A stretch of 23,796 bases of DNA from Firmicutes bacterium UBA2530 (GCA_002340985.1 DDNC01000027.1:1-23796); one strand, 5' to 3'. Positions 1 through 8,034 are shown, numbered from the stretch's first letter. Made by a program: numbers and translations. Notes: generated by a model from the sequence alone, not told the origin.

Positions 1-1941
1 ATCTATTGTTACTGCCTTTGGTATTACTTCCAGTATTCCAGGTATTGTTTCAATTGCATACTTATAGGTTACATCCGTAGAGCCGTTCATTACCTTAACT
101 TCTGAGATTGAATTAGGAGCAGTTCCTGCATTTATAATTGTTCCGTTCACAGTTACAACCAATGAATCTCCTGCTGCCAATACTCCGGATGTTAAACTCC
201 AGCCGTTATCGGTTAACTGTGTTCCGTCGTATATCTTAGATTTGCTGTTGGCTTTTACTGTGATTGCCGTCGGCTCTAAAACAGTAATTGTAACAGTAGC
301 AAATTCTGAACTGTATTCGCCTGCCAAAGATCCTCCTGAAACAGTTACGGAATTTTTGTAGGTAAATGTATCTGCTCCTGTAAAGTTAGCAGGCGGATTA
401 TAGGTAAATGTACCATCAACGTTCAACACTACGGTTCCTCCCGCAGTAGTCATAATTGTTGTCACAGAAGATGAAGCAACCTGCAGACCTGAAACTGTAT
501 ATCCTCCGTGTTGCAATTTAGTAGGATTTATACCCACATCATTATTCAATATACTGTCAGAAGCCGCGACTGTAAGGGTCTGTCCCTTGTGTACTGTATA
601 TGCATCCCCGAATGCTACCGGCTTAAGCGGAACAACAGGCTTAGGAAAATCTTCTGAGCCCGTGCCTCCTCCTGGGGTGTTCAAGGTATAGTTATACGTT
701 GCGGAAATATTTGTTTCACCTGCACCGTATACTCCCGACTGGGATTCAACAACGTATTCGGGTAAATTATACGCTACTCCTTTAGCCGGTACATTTTTAA
801 AGGTAAGCGTAGTGGATCCATCTATATTGTCTGTAATCTCAACCTCGTCTGCAATAAGTTCTGCCCTTGAAGCTGGTGTAAGCTTAAAGTATGAAGGTAT
901 TATGTCCACAACAGTACCTATTGCAAGTGCATTAATGTTTCCTGCTATAGTACTATATATTTCCTGCATTTTATCTGAAGCATTATCTCCCGAAAATATT
1001 GAATAATACCTTTCAGCGTAGGCTGTTGCTGATGCCCATCTACCGCTATTATCTACATAAGACATTATACTGCCAGTGTTGCTGTTGCTCGTATATGTTT
1101 TAGGAGTCAGACTCAAAAGGTTAGATGCCAGCTTTGCCTGGTTGCTTGCACTTGTTACCGCACTTAGCAGTGCAACCGTATAAATCTTGGCTCCATTGCC
1201 GGTCTTGAGTAGCTGTGCCGCTGCAATAGCTTCGTTTAATTCCTCTTTAGAAGTATTCTGTCCTCCATAAGTGCCGCCTCCGGAATCTGCCGAATTCCCA
1301 TTATATCTAAATGTAGGCATACCGTCTGTCATAAATATTACAATACTTTCAGCATCGCTTCTTTTGACTCCTGACGCCTTTTGAGCCATTAAGAATCCGC
1401 CCTCTGTGTTGGTTCCTCCCTGATTGCTGTTTGTTGCCGCAGTTATGGCAGCCTTTGCGCTCGTAAGGCTTGTAGTATAAATCTCGCTTCCCGTCAAGGT
1501 TAAGCTGCTTGACCAATTGCTTGACCAACTGCTTGCATTGTATCTGTAAGCATTAGCATTCTCTCCGTATCGCACAACAGAAACTCTTACATTTCCTGAT
1601 GTGTTGTTATTTGACGTCAATACTCCTTCTACAAATGAGTTTGCGGCATCTCTCGTTATTGTTGCCAGCGTTTTTCCCCCTGAGTTGGTATTGTACATGC
1701 TGCCTGAACTGTCAATTACAAGTACTACATCAACTTTTTTACTTGTATCAATATCTGCACCTTTTACAGACAATTTTACTTTATATGTATTGTCCGTTAC
1801 CTTAGTAGCTTCCTTTTGCAGCTTAATATCATTTGCTGTAGGCACAGCAGCCAACACCACATTCCCCGGCAATCCCGGCATTAGCATCAACATCGCTATT
1901 ACAAAGCATATTACTCTATTAAACATTTTTGGTTTTTGCAT
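1..1941 (-). CDS. Secreted vWA-domain adhesin-like protein, 3' end outside window
   Basis: The reading frame stays open from an ATG at 1941 to the window edge (647 codons); the C-terminus is missing. The start is set by a GAGGAAAGGAGG ribosome site just upstream. Residues 1-32 form a Sec signal peptide (positive N-terminus, hydrophobic core, VVLAA cleavage region). A von Willebrand A domain covers roughly residues 70-300 with a complete MIDAS metal site: D77-x-S79-x-S81, T177 in GGTNT and D206 in MTDG. It is followed by a DUF11-like beta segment, a Big_17/cadherin-like Ig domain (about 440-560, ending in a TFTYNPPANFTGADTFTY-type strand) and the start of an MBG/YDG-type domain (from about 563, with KIYDG). 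Signal peptide and domain order match the vWA protein at 15042-19673, so the two are probably paralogues. A cyclic-di-GMP riboswitch lies in its leader. Adhesin function is inferred; no anchor can be judged because the end is missing. Confidence 0.9.
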   Translation of the reverse strand, partial: MQKPKMFNRVICFVIAMLMLMPGLPGNVVLAAVPTANDIKLQKEATKVTDNTYKVKLSVKGADIDTSKKVDVVLVIDSSGSMYNTNSGGKTLATITRDAANSFVEGVLTSNNNTSGNVRVSVVRYGENANAYRYNASSWSSNWSSSLTLTGSEIYTTSLTSAKAAITAATNSNQGGTNTEGGFLMAQKASGVKRSDAESIVIFMTDGMPTFRYNGNSADSGGGTYGGQNTSKEELNEAIAAAQLLKTGNGAKIYTVALLSAVTSASNQAKLASNLLSLTPKTYTSNSNTGSIMSYVDNSGRWASATAYAERYYSIFSGDNASDKMQEIYSTIAGNINALAIGTVVDIIPSYFKLTPASRAELIADEVEITDNIDGSTTLTFKNVPAKGVAYNLPEYVVESQSGVYGAGETNISATYNYTLNTPGGGTGSEDFPKPVVPLKPVAFGDAYTVHKGQTLTVAASDSILNNDVGINPTKLQHGGYTVSGLQVASSSVTTIMTTAGGTVVLNVDGTFTYNPPANFTGADTFTYKNSVTVSGGSLAGEYSSEFATVTITVLEPTAITVKANSKSKIYDGTQLTDNGWSLTSGVLAAGDSLVVTVNGTIINAGTAPNSISEVKVMNGSTDVTYKYAIETIPGILEVIPKAVTID

Positions 1942-2107
1942 GGTTTTTCCTCCTTTCCTCAATATTTTTGTTTCATTGTTCTTATTCTTTTGGATTGAAC
2001 CATTAATAACCATTTAATACAAATCACCTCCTCTCCTTGACAGCTATTAATTGTCAATAATTTATTTAGAACAACCTTCCCCCTCATAGAGATAGTTGTA
2101 TTCTAAC

Positions 2108-2149
2108 AAAAAAATCCGGCTGCAAATAATCTGTGTTATTTTGCAGCCG
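2108..2149 (-). terminator. Riboswitch-linked intrinsic terminator
   Basis: Read on the minus strand, a perfect 10-bp stem (CGGCTGCAAA paired with TTTGCAGCCG, extended by A-T pairs past a bulge) is followed by GGA and seven U. Its 5' arm starts within the 3' part of the cyclic-di-GMP aptamer (GGUUCGGCUGC). Ligand binding and terminator folding can therefore compete for the same bases, as in transcriptional ON riboswitches. It lies about 165 nt upstream of the vWA gene start. Confidence 0.88.
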
Positions 2150-2228
2150 AACCGTCATAGTTTGCACTTTAGACTTCAAAGCTTTGCGTCCCTGTCTTTC
2201 GGCAGGTTTGCCCATATCTTATGTATTC
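2138..2228 (-). promoter_or_regulatory. Class I cyclic-di-GMP riboswitch (GEMM-I) aptamer
   Basis: The minus strand carries the GEMM-I core in order: GGGCAAACC, a P2 hairpin with a GAAA tetraloop (CCUGCCGAAAGACAGG), the near-invariant GGGACGCAAAGC, then a P3 arm containing a variant 11-nt tetraloop receptor (UCUAA on one side, UAUGA on the other) capped by AGU-GCAA-ACU. Compared with the Vibrio Vc2 aptamer, spacing from GGGCAAACC through GACGCAAAGC is identical. The base equivalent to G20 is G, which fits cyclic-di-GMP rather than cGAMP, and the A47 equivalent is present. The closing P1 helix could not be traced convincingly by eye because the 3' side merges with the terminator arm, so the limits are approximate. 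It controls the vWA gene that starts at 1941. Confidence 0.87.
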
Positions 2229-2241
2229 AGGTATTTATCTA

Positions 2242-2271
2242 TTTATACCACCGAATGTGGATTATAAACAA
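2242..2271 (-). promoter_or_regulatory. Promoter for riboswitch-vWA transcript
   Basis: On the minus strand TTGTTT (2266-2271) and TATAAA (2242-2247) are separated by 18 bases. Transcription would begin near 2235, a few bases before the aptamer, which supports the call. A better isolated -10 (TATAAT, 2261-2266) has no good -35 partner. Confidence 0.5.
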
Positions 2272-2311
2272 TTTTGATATACAATAATATCATATTTTTT
2301 TATGTGTACCA

Positions 2312-3754
2312 CTACACAATTTTTTCTTCCCTTTCCATTAATCCTATAAACAGATCGGACAGGTGCGGGTCGAATTGCTTGCCAGCCTGCTCACGTATTT
2401 CACGGATGGCTTCGCTGTGTGTCATACGGGATTTATAGGGTCTGTCATTGACCATTACGTCGTATGCATCCGCTATGGCAAATATTCTTGCAACCAACGG
2501 AATTTCTTCTTCCTTAAAGAGACCGGGGTAGCCCTTGCCATCCCATCTTTCATGATGGATGAGAATGAGCTCGTCAATTGGTGAAGCATCTCTGAATTCG
2601 CGGGCTATATAGTAGCCTATTTCGCTGTGGCGCTTTACATTCTCCCATTCCTCACTGTCAAGAGACCCTTCCTTCTGAAGTATGGACTTCGATACACCGA
2701 TTTTTCCTATATCATGAAATTCACAAAGGAGCAGGAGCTCTGTTCTTTGAGTTTCGCTTAGACTCAACGCGTCTGCCAACACCATTGTAAGCTCCTTGAG
2801 CCTCTCATAATGTGATTTAGTTTCGTATGTTATTTTTTCAAGCCTGCTTTTCAGAAATCTTATCATGGACAGCTTGGATTCCTTGCTTTCCTTGAGCTTT
2901 TTGAAATACATTCTGTCTTCGGCTTTTTTGAGTATTTTCTCTATGTCCTCATCTGCTTCTGTCTTTGTTGCTACGCCAAAGCTTACGCTTATTTTCACGT
3001 AATCAAGTGGATTCATTTCACATTTGTGCTTTATTCTTTCAACTATGCTCAGAGCTGTCTCCTCCGTGGTGTTTGGCAGCAGCACTATGAATTCGTCTCC
3101 ACCTACGCGGCTTATGATGTCCTCATCCCTGAAGCAGCTCTTCATTATTTCTGCGGCTTTTTTCAATGCTCCATCGCCCATTCCGTGACCGAAGGCATCG
3201 TTTATGAGCTTCAGGCCGTTGATGTCTCCCATTATGAGACTCATTGGCAGCTGTCTGCTTGTATCAAGCCTTGCAAGCTCTTCTTCAAAAAAATTTTTAT
3301 TGTATAGACCTGTCAGTTTATCCTTGTAGTATAATCGAGCTTTATCTTTGAAATTAATAACATTGCCTGAATCCATATCAGATTCTCCGGCTTTCTTCTG
3401 AACATTTTTCTTAATTTCATCTATGTCTGCAAAGAATATGAACAGTGAGTCGCTGTCTATACTCTCGTCGCTGAATACATGTATGAGGTACCATTTGTCG
3501 AGCTCATCAAAGTATCTGTCCATTTTAAAGCTCTTTTTGGGTATCATATTGATATATATATCTTTAAGGCAAAGCATGCCGGCATTATTTACAACAATGT
3601 CCGAAAGTTTATTGCCCAAAAGCTGCTTGGGATCGATTTTTGTGAGTTTGCAAAATGAATTGCTGATATAGGTAAGAACGTAATCTATGAAATTACCTTC
3701 TTTGTTATATATGGTCTTAAATTTAAAATAAAAATCATTGGCGGGATATTCCAT
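2312..3754 (-). CDS. PAS-GGDEF-HD-GYP cyclic-di-GMP turnover enzyme
   Basis: A cytosolic 480-residue protein. The ATG at 3754 is chosen because AGGAG lies 7 bases upstream; a TTG at 3775 is a poorer candidate. Residues about 5-110 look like a PAS sensor domain. A GGDEF diguanylate cyclase domain follows (about 145-290) with intact GGDEF at 218-222 and an RDED inhibitory I-site (209-212) at the canonical five-residue distance. A C-terminal HD-GYP phosphodiesterase domain (about 305-475) has the HD pair H347/D348 in HDIGKIG and HHERWDGKGYPG at 400-411. Synthesis and hydrolysis motifs are therefore both intact, so the net activity cannot be told from sequence. No transmembrane segment is seen. 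It lies directly upstream of the riboswitch-controlled vWA gene on the same strand, which suggests local second-messenger control of that gene. Confidence 0.95.
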   Translation of the reverse strand: MEYPANDFYFKFKTIYNKEGNFIDYVLTYISNSFCKLTKIDPKQLLGNKLSDIVVNNAGMLCLKDIYINMIPKKSFKMDRYFDELDKWYLIHVFSDESIDSDSLFIFFADIDEIKKNVQKKAGESDMDSGNVINFKDKARLYYKDKLTGLYNKNFFEEELARLDTSRQLPMSLIMGDINGLKLINDAFGHGMGDGALKKAAEIMKSCFRDEDIISRVGGDEFIVLLPNTTEETALSIVERIKHKCEMNPLDYVKISVSFGVATKTEADEDIEKILKKAEDRMYFKKLKESKESKLSMIRFLKSRLEKITYETKSHYERLKELTMVLADALSLSETQRTELLLLCEFHDIGKIGVSKSILQKEGSLDSEEWENVKRHSEIGYYIAREFRDASPIDELILIHHERWDGKGYPGLFKEEEIPLVARIFAIADAYDVMVNDRPYKSRMTHSEAIREIREQAGKQFDPHLSDLFIGLMEREEKIV

Positions 3755-3820
3755 TTCTACGCTCCTTTGCTGCAACTAATCGACAATACCATCCGTCAAA
3801 AGTCGAATCTGTCTGATAAT

Positions 3821-3848
3821 ATCATAATAAACTGAGTAATCATGTCAA
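3821..3848 (-). promoter_or_regulatory. Sigma-A promoter of the GGDEF/HD-GYP gene
   Basis: On the minus strand TTGACA (3843-3848) is followed after 16 bases by TATGAT (3821-3826). This leaves a leader of about 60 nt before the ATG at 3754. The rest of the 3755-4098 gap is AT-rich and holds only this promoter and the terminator of the next gene upstream. Confidence 0.7.
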
Positions 3849-4037
3849 TTATTGGCATATACTTTATTTTTATTATATAATAATTTAATTATAATTTGCG
3901 CCAATTACATTTTCATTTTTTAACAATTACGATTTAATTTTATTGTAATTACAAATTGATTACACAACAAAGTTAGTTTATCAAAATCAGCTTCATCTTG
4001 CCGAATTCTTTGGGAGCGAGTTGCGGTTAAGGCATAC

Positions 4038-4083
4038 AAAAACACGGCAGTCTTCAAGCTGTCCGCTTTGAAAAATACCGTGC
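4038..4083 (-). terminator. Intrinsic terminator of the BTAD regulator gene
   Basis: Just after the stop at 4099 the minus strand reads CACGG, a nested hairpin (TTCAAAG CGGACAG CTTGAA), CCGTG and then UUUUUG. The outer stem is only 5 bp with an imperfect interior, so strength is uncertain, but position and U-run fit. Confidence 0.55.
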
Positions 4084-4098
4084 TGCTATCTGTTGTTT

Positions 4099-5295
4099 TT
4101 AATGTTGTACTGCAGGCTCCCCCTGCATCAGCGACTTGAATGAAAAGCTCACATCTCTCTCATTTATCAAGCTGCTGTTTCTTATTTTAGTATATATTCT
4201 GTCCCGTACCACAGCGATTCCGCCATCCTTCACATCGTGCAGAATCATAAGTATCTGACTTTGATTCCAATATGTGAACACATCTCCCTTCCTCAGGGAA
4301 TACCTCAGAATTTCGGACAATTCTTTTGATTTTCTGCTGCTGTTGTCATTTATATTCATTATGCACAGATAATCATTCTCATCATTTCTGAAAGATTTTC
4401 TCTTTTGCAAATTAAGTAGGAATTTAAACGAATCTCTATTGCACTGCATGGCACCCAGCAGATTCTCATCCTCCAGTTCACTGCTGATGCTGTTGAAATC
4501 AACGGGATTATCTTTCGATACATGGTTCTGTATTTTGTTGAACATCTCAGTGAACATCGTCGAAGGCTTGATATCCAGCTCTCTCATGAGCAGCTTCATG
4601 GAGTATTCGTAATGGTTGATGGCATTTTTTTGCTGCCCTTGCTGCAGCATAGCCTCCATCAAATTGATATGTATGCTTTCCTCATAAGGCTCCACAAGCA
4701 GTGCTTCCTCACATAATGCAACAACTGTCTCAGTTTCGTTTTTTTCCTTCAATAATCCAATCAGCTTCTGAAATGTTTTTAAATACAGTCTCTGGTAATA
4801 GTTTCTCGTGGGAACCAGCCATACCTCGTATGCATTATCTGAAAGATACAATCCCTTGTAAAGCTTGATTGCACCCTGATATAGTCTTGCTGCCGATTCC
4901 GGGTCGTCGTGCTCCATTTCAATATCTCCCTGATGTATGAGCGCCTCAAATTCATCCACATCAATCTCAGTTCTTTCACCAATCTCAAGGCAATAATATC
5001 CGTTGATAAAATTAATCATTAAATACTCAGACTCATCTGCGCCGTCAGGTAAAAAAGACTTGATAATTCTTCTCAGTCTGAATATCTGTGTGCGAAGCAT
5101 ATTTTTAGGATCGTCAGATTCGCTTTCAGACAGCAGGTTGTCTATAATCATTTCAGGCAGGAGCTTCTTATTCCTGAATGTAATAAAATACTCAAACAGC
5201 TTGTTCAGTCTGTATGTACGGCTTGACTGCCTGAGAATTGACTGGCCGTCTGATTTTATGTCGAATTCACCGAGTGTGCTTATGCTTAGTTTCAT
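4099..5295 (-). CDS. BTAD/SARP-like transcriptional regulator with degenerate GGDEF-like C-terminus
   Basis: A 398-residue cytosolic protein. The ATG at 5295 has a GGGGG ribosome site 5 bases upstream; an in-frame GTG at 5307 has none. Residues 1-95 resemble the winged-helix DNA-binding domain of OmpR/SARP regulators, with the typical LGEFDI start and a MLRTQIFRLRRII recognition region. Residues about 110-258 form the alpha-helical TPR-like bacterial transcriptional activator domain (EVDVDEFEAL-like start, repeated helix pairs, LDIKPS end). The last 120 residues contain LRKGDVFTYWNQSQILMIL, which resembles the beta-hairpin region of GGDEF/cyclase folds but lacks catalytic residues. Such BTAD proteins act as activators; the targets are unknown. 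It has its own promoter and terminator. Adjacency to the cyclic-di-GMP gene hints at, but does not prove, a shared pathway. Confidence 0.85.
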   Translation of the reverse strand: MKLSISTLGEFDIKSDGQSILRQSSRTYRLNKLFEYFITFRNKKLLPEMIIDNLLSESESDDPKNMLRTQIFRLRRIIKSFLPDGADESEYLMINFINGYYCLEIGERTEIDVDEFEALIHQGDIEMEHDDPESAARLYQGAIKLYKGLYLSDNAYEVWLVPTRNYYQRLYLKTFQKLIGLLKEKNETETVVALCEEALLVEPYEESIHINLMEAMLQQGQQKNAINHYEYSMKLLMRELDIKPSTMFTEMFNKIQNHVSKDNPVDFNSISSELEDENLLGAMQCNRDSFKFLLNLQKRKSFRNDENDYLCIMNINDNSSRKSKELSEILRYSLRKGDVFTYWNQSQILMILHDVKDGGIAVVRDRIYTKIRNSSLINERDVSFSFKSLMQGEPAVQH

Positions 5296-5326
5296 ATGTA
5301 CCCCCACAGTAATAGAGACTTAATAT

Positions 5327-5355
5327 ATTATATAATTTTCAATATATTTTATCAA
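5327..5355 (-). promoter_or_regulatory. Sigma-A promoter of the BTAD regulator gene
   Basis: On the minus strand TTGATA (5350-5355) is followed after 17 bases by a perfect TATAAT (5327-5332). The leader would be about 25 nt, ending in the ribosome site before the ATG at 5295. Confidence 0.75.
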
Positions 5356-5428
5356 CAAAATTATTAATATTTATTCTTTTTTTCATCAATATATAAATGA
5401 ATTTTCTTCATGCTTCCTTGAGAAATAT

Positions 5429-7300
5429 CTATTTTTTCTTGTTGGAGGCAATCAGCTCATTTACAAACATGGACGGCTTTCCAGGAACGATTATGTCCAA
5501 AACCCTTCTCGCTCTGGTCATTCCAACATAAAATATTCGTCTTTCCTCTTCCATATATTTTCTGTATTCATCATCTGCCATATTTCTTCCCTCTGACGGA
5601 AATTCTCCCTCTATGTTGTCTATCATGTATACCCTGTCGTATTCCAGTCCCTTTGCACTGTGGATTGTTGTGAGAGTAATTCTTGCTCCCCTGTTTTCGG
5701 AAGCATTCTTCAGCACATCTTGCATGCTGCTGATTCTTTCGATAAACTCCTTGATATTACTGCAGTATGAGCCTATTTCCTCCAATATTTCGAGTATGTG
5801 CATGGCATTCGAAAGGTTGTTCCTTCCTTCATCCTGCATTCTTTCCAGATAGCTGAGATATTCCAGCTCAATTTTTATGAATCTCACCGCATCCTTTGGC
5901 TTCAGCCTTGTGATGTAATTTATATCCGCTCTGAAACGGCTTATTCTTTCATATACATAGTTGTCAAAATATCTGTAGTTGTCTAATATATTGAAAACCG
6001 TCATATCTGTCTGCGGACTTTCCGTTACGATACGGCACATGCTTTTTGTAAAATATGTATAGCTCTTGTAATATATCCTTGAAAATGCTTCTCTGTCTCT
6101 GGGGTCCAGCGCAAGCGCCATGAATGAAAGTATATCCTGAAGTACGGGGCTTGAAAAGAACTTGGTCTTGTCCTCCTTGATGTAAAAATTCACACCCTTT
6201 TCGTGAAGATTGGTGGCAAGTATCATTGCAGATATGTTGTTTCTGAACAAAATTCCAACAGTATCATCTCCCGTGTGCTCAAGCTCCTTTATTACCATTC
6301 TTGCCTGCTCAGCCCTGCTTGCCGTACGCACGATGTTTATTTCATTTACCTTAGGATTATCAGTGCATATGGATTTTTTGTATCGACTCTTATTGCTTTC
6401 TATAAAATTCTTAGCGCCCTCTACTATATTTTTATCACATCTGTAGTTATTTTCCAAAAAGAATATTTTTCCATCCTTGTAGATATCTTTGAACTCCACG
6501 AGAAAATCAGGATAGCTGCCTCTGAATGAATATATGGCCTGATCATCGTCTCCAACCATGAACAAATTGTTGTATGTTATGAGCCTTATAATTTCGTGCT
6601 GGATTTTGGATGTGTCCTGGACCTCGTCTACCTGTATATACTGGTATGTATTCCTTATCTGCTCCCTGTACCTTTCAGAACCTGAAATTATCTTGTGAGC
6701 ATACACAAGCATATCGTCAAAATCAACCAGCCTGTTCTTAGCCTTATAATCCTTGTATGCCTCATATATTTTATCAAATCCCTTTATTTCAATTCCGTAA
6801 TTCTCATACTCTAAAGGGTTTATCATCATATTGTCCGCATAGCCTATGGCTGATGATAGGTTCTCAACCTCTTCATCGCTTACATAGCTGAAGTACGACT
6901 TTGAATAATATGATCTGAGTATTTCAGCCAGTACGCTGTAATTATTTGTCAGGAGTTCAAAATCAATGCCCTTTCTTCTGTAAAAGTCTCTGACGATCTT
7001 GTAAGAAAAGGCATGGATAGTAGAAAATTCAGTTTTCGCTTTATATGAGTCTCCAAAGTATGATTGAAACCTGCTTTTCATATCATTGGCTGCCATCTTT
7101 GAAAATGTGATAGTGAGGATTTTTTCTCTGCACTTATTTTCATACAGGAGCTTTCCTGCTCTGGCTATGGTTACGGTGGTTTTTCCGGAGCCGGCTGTTG
7201 AAAGAACAAGAGCGGTTCCCTTGTCGAAGGAGGATGCCTCAATCTGCTGATTGTTGAGCCTCACTCCTTTTACTTCCTTTAAAAATTCAAAGTAATCCAT
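5429..7300 (-). CDS. UvrD/PcrA-like superfamily 1A DNA helicase
   Basis: A 623-residue ATP-dependent 3'-5' DNA helicase of the UvrD/Rep/PcrA type. Visible motifs in order: Q-motif region (LNNQQIEA, about 15-22), Walker A AGSGKTT (36-42), ITFSKMAA motif Ia, Walker B DEVQD (226-230), GDDDQAIYSFRG motif III (251-262), NYRC motif IV region, HSAKGLEYDRVY motif V and YVGMTRA motif VI near the C-terminus. It is shorter than typical PcrA (about 720-750) and lacks the C-terminal extension, so it is probably a paralogue rather than the housekeeping enzyme. The ATG at 7300 is chosen, four bases after the stop of the upstream gene. An in-frame TTG at 7327 with a GAGGTG upstream is a possible alternative that would overlap that gene. 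It is the last gene of a three-gene operon. Confidence 0.92.
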   Translation of the reverse strand: MDYFEFLKEVKGVRLNNQQIEASSFDKGTALVLSTAGSGKTTVTIARAGKLLYENKCREKILTITFSKMAANDMKSRFQSYFGDSYKAKTEFSTIHAFSYKIVRDFYRRKGIDFELLTNNYSVLAEILRSYYSKSYFSYVSDEEVENLSSAIGYADNMMINPLEYENYGIEIKGFDKIYEAYKDYKAKNRLVDFDDMLVYAHKIISGSERYREQIRNTYQYIQVDEVQDTSKIQHEIIRLITYNNLFMVGDDDQAIYSFRGSYPDFLVEFKDIYKDGKIFFLENNYRCDKNIVEGAKNFIESNKSRYKKSICTDNPKVNEINIVRTASRAEQARMVIKELEHTGDDTVGILFRNNISAMILATNLHEKGVNFYIKEDKTKFFSSPVLQDILSFMALALDPRDREAFSRIYYKSYTYFTKSMCRIVTESPQTDMTVFNILDNYRYFDNYVYERISRFRADINYITRLKPKDAVRFIKIELEYLSYLERMQDEGRNNLSNAMHILEILEEIGSYCSNIKEFIERISSMQDVLKNASENRGARITLTTIHSAKGLEYDRVYMIDNIEGEFPSEGRNMADDEYRKYMEEERRIFYVGMTRARRVLDIIVPGKPSMFVNELIASNKKK

Positions 7301-7304
7301 TGTG

Positions 7305-7745
7305 CTATTTTCCCACAACTCTTTCAAGCACCTCTGCCGCTCTGATTTTCACGTACCTGCATCCTTCGGTTTCACTCCTGTGTGCTGCCTTTATGCCTGC
7401 GCAGTCCAAAGCTCCAAACTCTTTTTCAAATTCCTCGACAAATTTCTTTGTTACTTCCTTCATCTCCTCATTTGTGGAGGGCCTGTCCTCGGTATACATA
7501 ATTCCAAGTGCCGACACCGCTCCCAAAAGTGCACCACATGTTTTTTCAGACTGAATTCCGCCGCCGAAGGGGCAAACAGCCTTTATAAATCTTTCGTCCA
7601 GACTTAGTTCATATTTTTCATTTGCAGCCATTAAGAGTGCCTCTGCACAATTGATGTGGTACAGCTCCTGCTCTTCCTGAGGATATGCTTTTTCCATCAT
7701 GCTTATTCTATCTACGATTTTCTTTATTTCCTTAGTATTGTCCAT
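7305..7745 (-). CDS. C_GCAxxG_C_C family protein
   Basis: A 146-residue cytosolic protein. The start is set by AGGAGG four bases before the ATG at 7745. It shows the conserved Cys/Gly pattern of the C_GCAxxG_C_C family: C33 in INCAEAL, the FGGGI loop with C58 just before it, C70 in TCGALLGAVSALG, C115 in DCAGIK and C129 in EGCRYVK. The family is annotated as putatively redox- or metal-related, but no reaction is established. It is the middle gene of a small operon: its ribosome site overlaps the stop of the upstream 32-codon gene, and the helicase gene starts four bases after its own stop. Confidence 0.88.
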   Translation of the reverse strand: MDNTKEIKKIVDRISMMEKAYPQEEQELYHINCAEALLMAANEKYELSLDERFIKAVCPFGGGIQSEKTCGALLGAVSALGIMYTEDRPSTNEEMKEVTKKFVEEFEKEFGALDCAGIKAAHRSETEGCRYVKIRAAEVLERVVGK

Positions 7746-7753
7746 ATTTCCTC

Positions 7754-7852
7754 CTACATAAACATAAACATGCTCATGAGTGCCGACAGCACCATTCCCA
7801 AAGCAAGCACCAGACATATGACTCTCATTGTTGTTGTTACTTTCTTATTCAT
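7754..7852 (-). CDS. 32-residue single-pass membrane peptide (Prli42/DUF4044-like)
   Basis: The gene is below usual length cut-offs but well supported. TGGAGG stands 6 bases before the ATG at 7852, the frame encodes 32 residues, and the TAG stop overlaps the AGGAGG site of the next gene, so translation is probably coupled. The peptide has a basic N-terminus (MNKKVTTTMR) followed by one hydrophobic helix of about 20 residues, VICLVLALGMVLSALMSMFM. Length and layout resemble Prli42, the membrane anchor of the stressosome in Firmicutes, and small DUF4044 proteins. Peptides this short give little signal, so the family call is tentative while the existence of the gene is likely. Confidence 0.78.
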   Translation of the reverse strand: MNKKVTTTMRVICLVLALGMVLSALMSMFMFM

Positions 7853-7881
7853 TTTAATCCTCCATTGCTTTATAATAATAT

Positions 7882-7910
7882 ATTTTATCACATATATAAT
7901 AATATTTACA
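7882..7910 (-). promoter_or_regulatory. Possible promoter of the small-peptide operon
   Basis: On the minus strand an extended -10 (TGATAAAAT, core 7882-7887) has a weak -35 (TGTAAA) 17 bases upstream. The leader would be about 23 nt. The region is very AT-rich, so the call is weak. Confidence 0.35.
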
Positions 7911-7960
7911 GCTTGAACTTTTCATAATTTTATATTTTTTATTCCCACAATTATTTACCA

Positions 7961-7988
7961 TTGTAATTTGTGTTTATTGTAATATAAT
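7961..7988 (+). promoter_or_regulatory. Promoter of the papain-like membrane protein gene
   Basis: TTGTAA (7961-7966) and TATAAT (7983-7988) are separated by 16 bases and lie about 45 bases before the ATG at 8035. It is divergent from the small-peptide operon. Confidence 0.62.
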
Positions 7989-8034
7989 TATATGAAGATT
8001 GCGATTATTAATTTCTACAGAAAGCGGAATTTAT

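Noticed and set aside
1601..2017. Plus-strand open frame of 138 codons opposite the left vWA gene
   Set aside because: It lies antisense to the signal peptide and vWA region of a well-supported gene, has no good ribosome site and reads as low-complexity hydrophobic sequence.
2295..2325. Small hairpin GTGTA-ccac-TACAC followed by T-rich DNA on the plus strand
   Set aside because: The stem has only 5 A/T-rich pairs, no plus-strand gene ends here, and on the minus strand it is followed by A, not U.
5360..5428. Terminator after the helicase gene
   Set aside because: Only a weak ATGAA/TTCAT pairing is seen, without a convincing stem and U-run.
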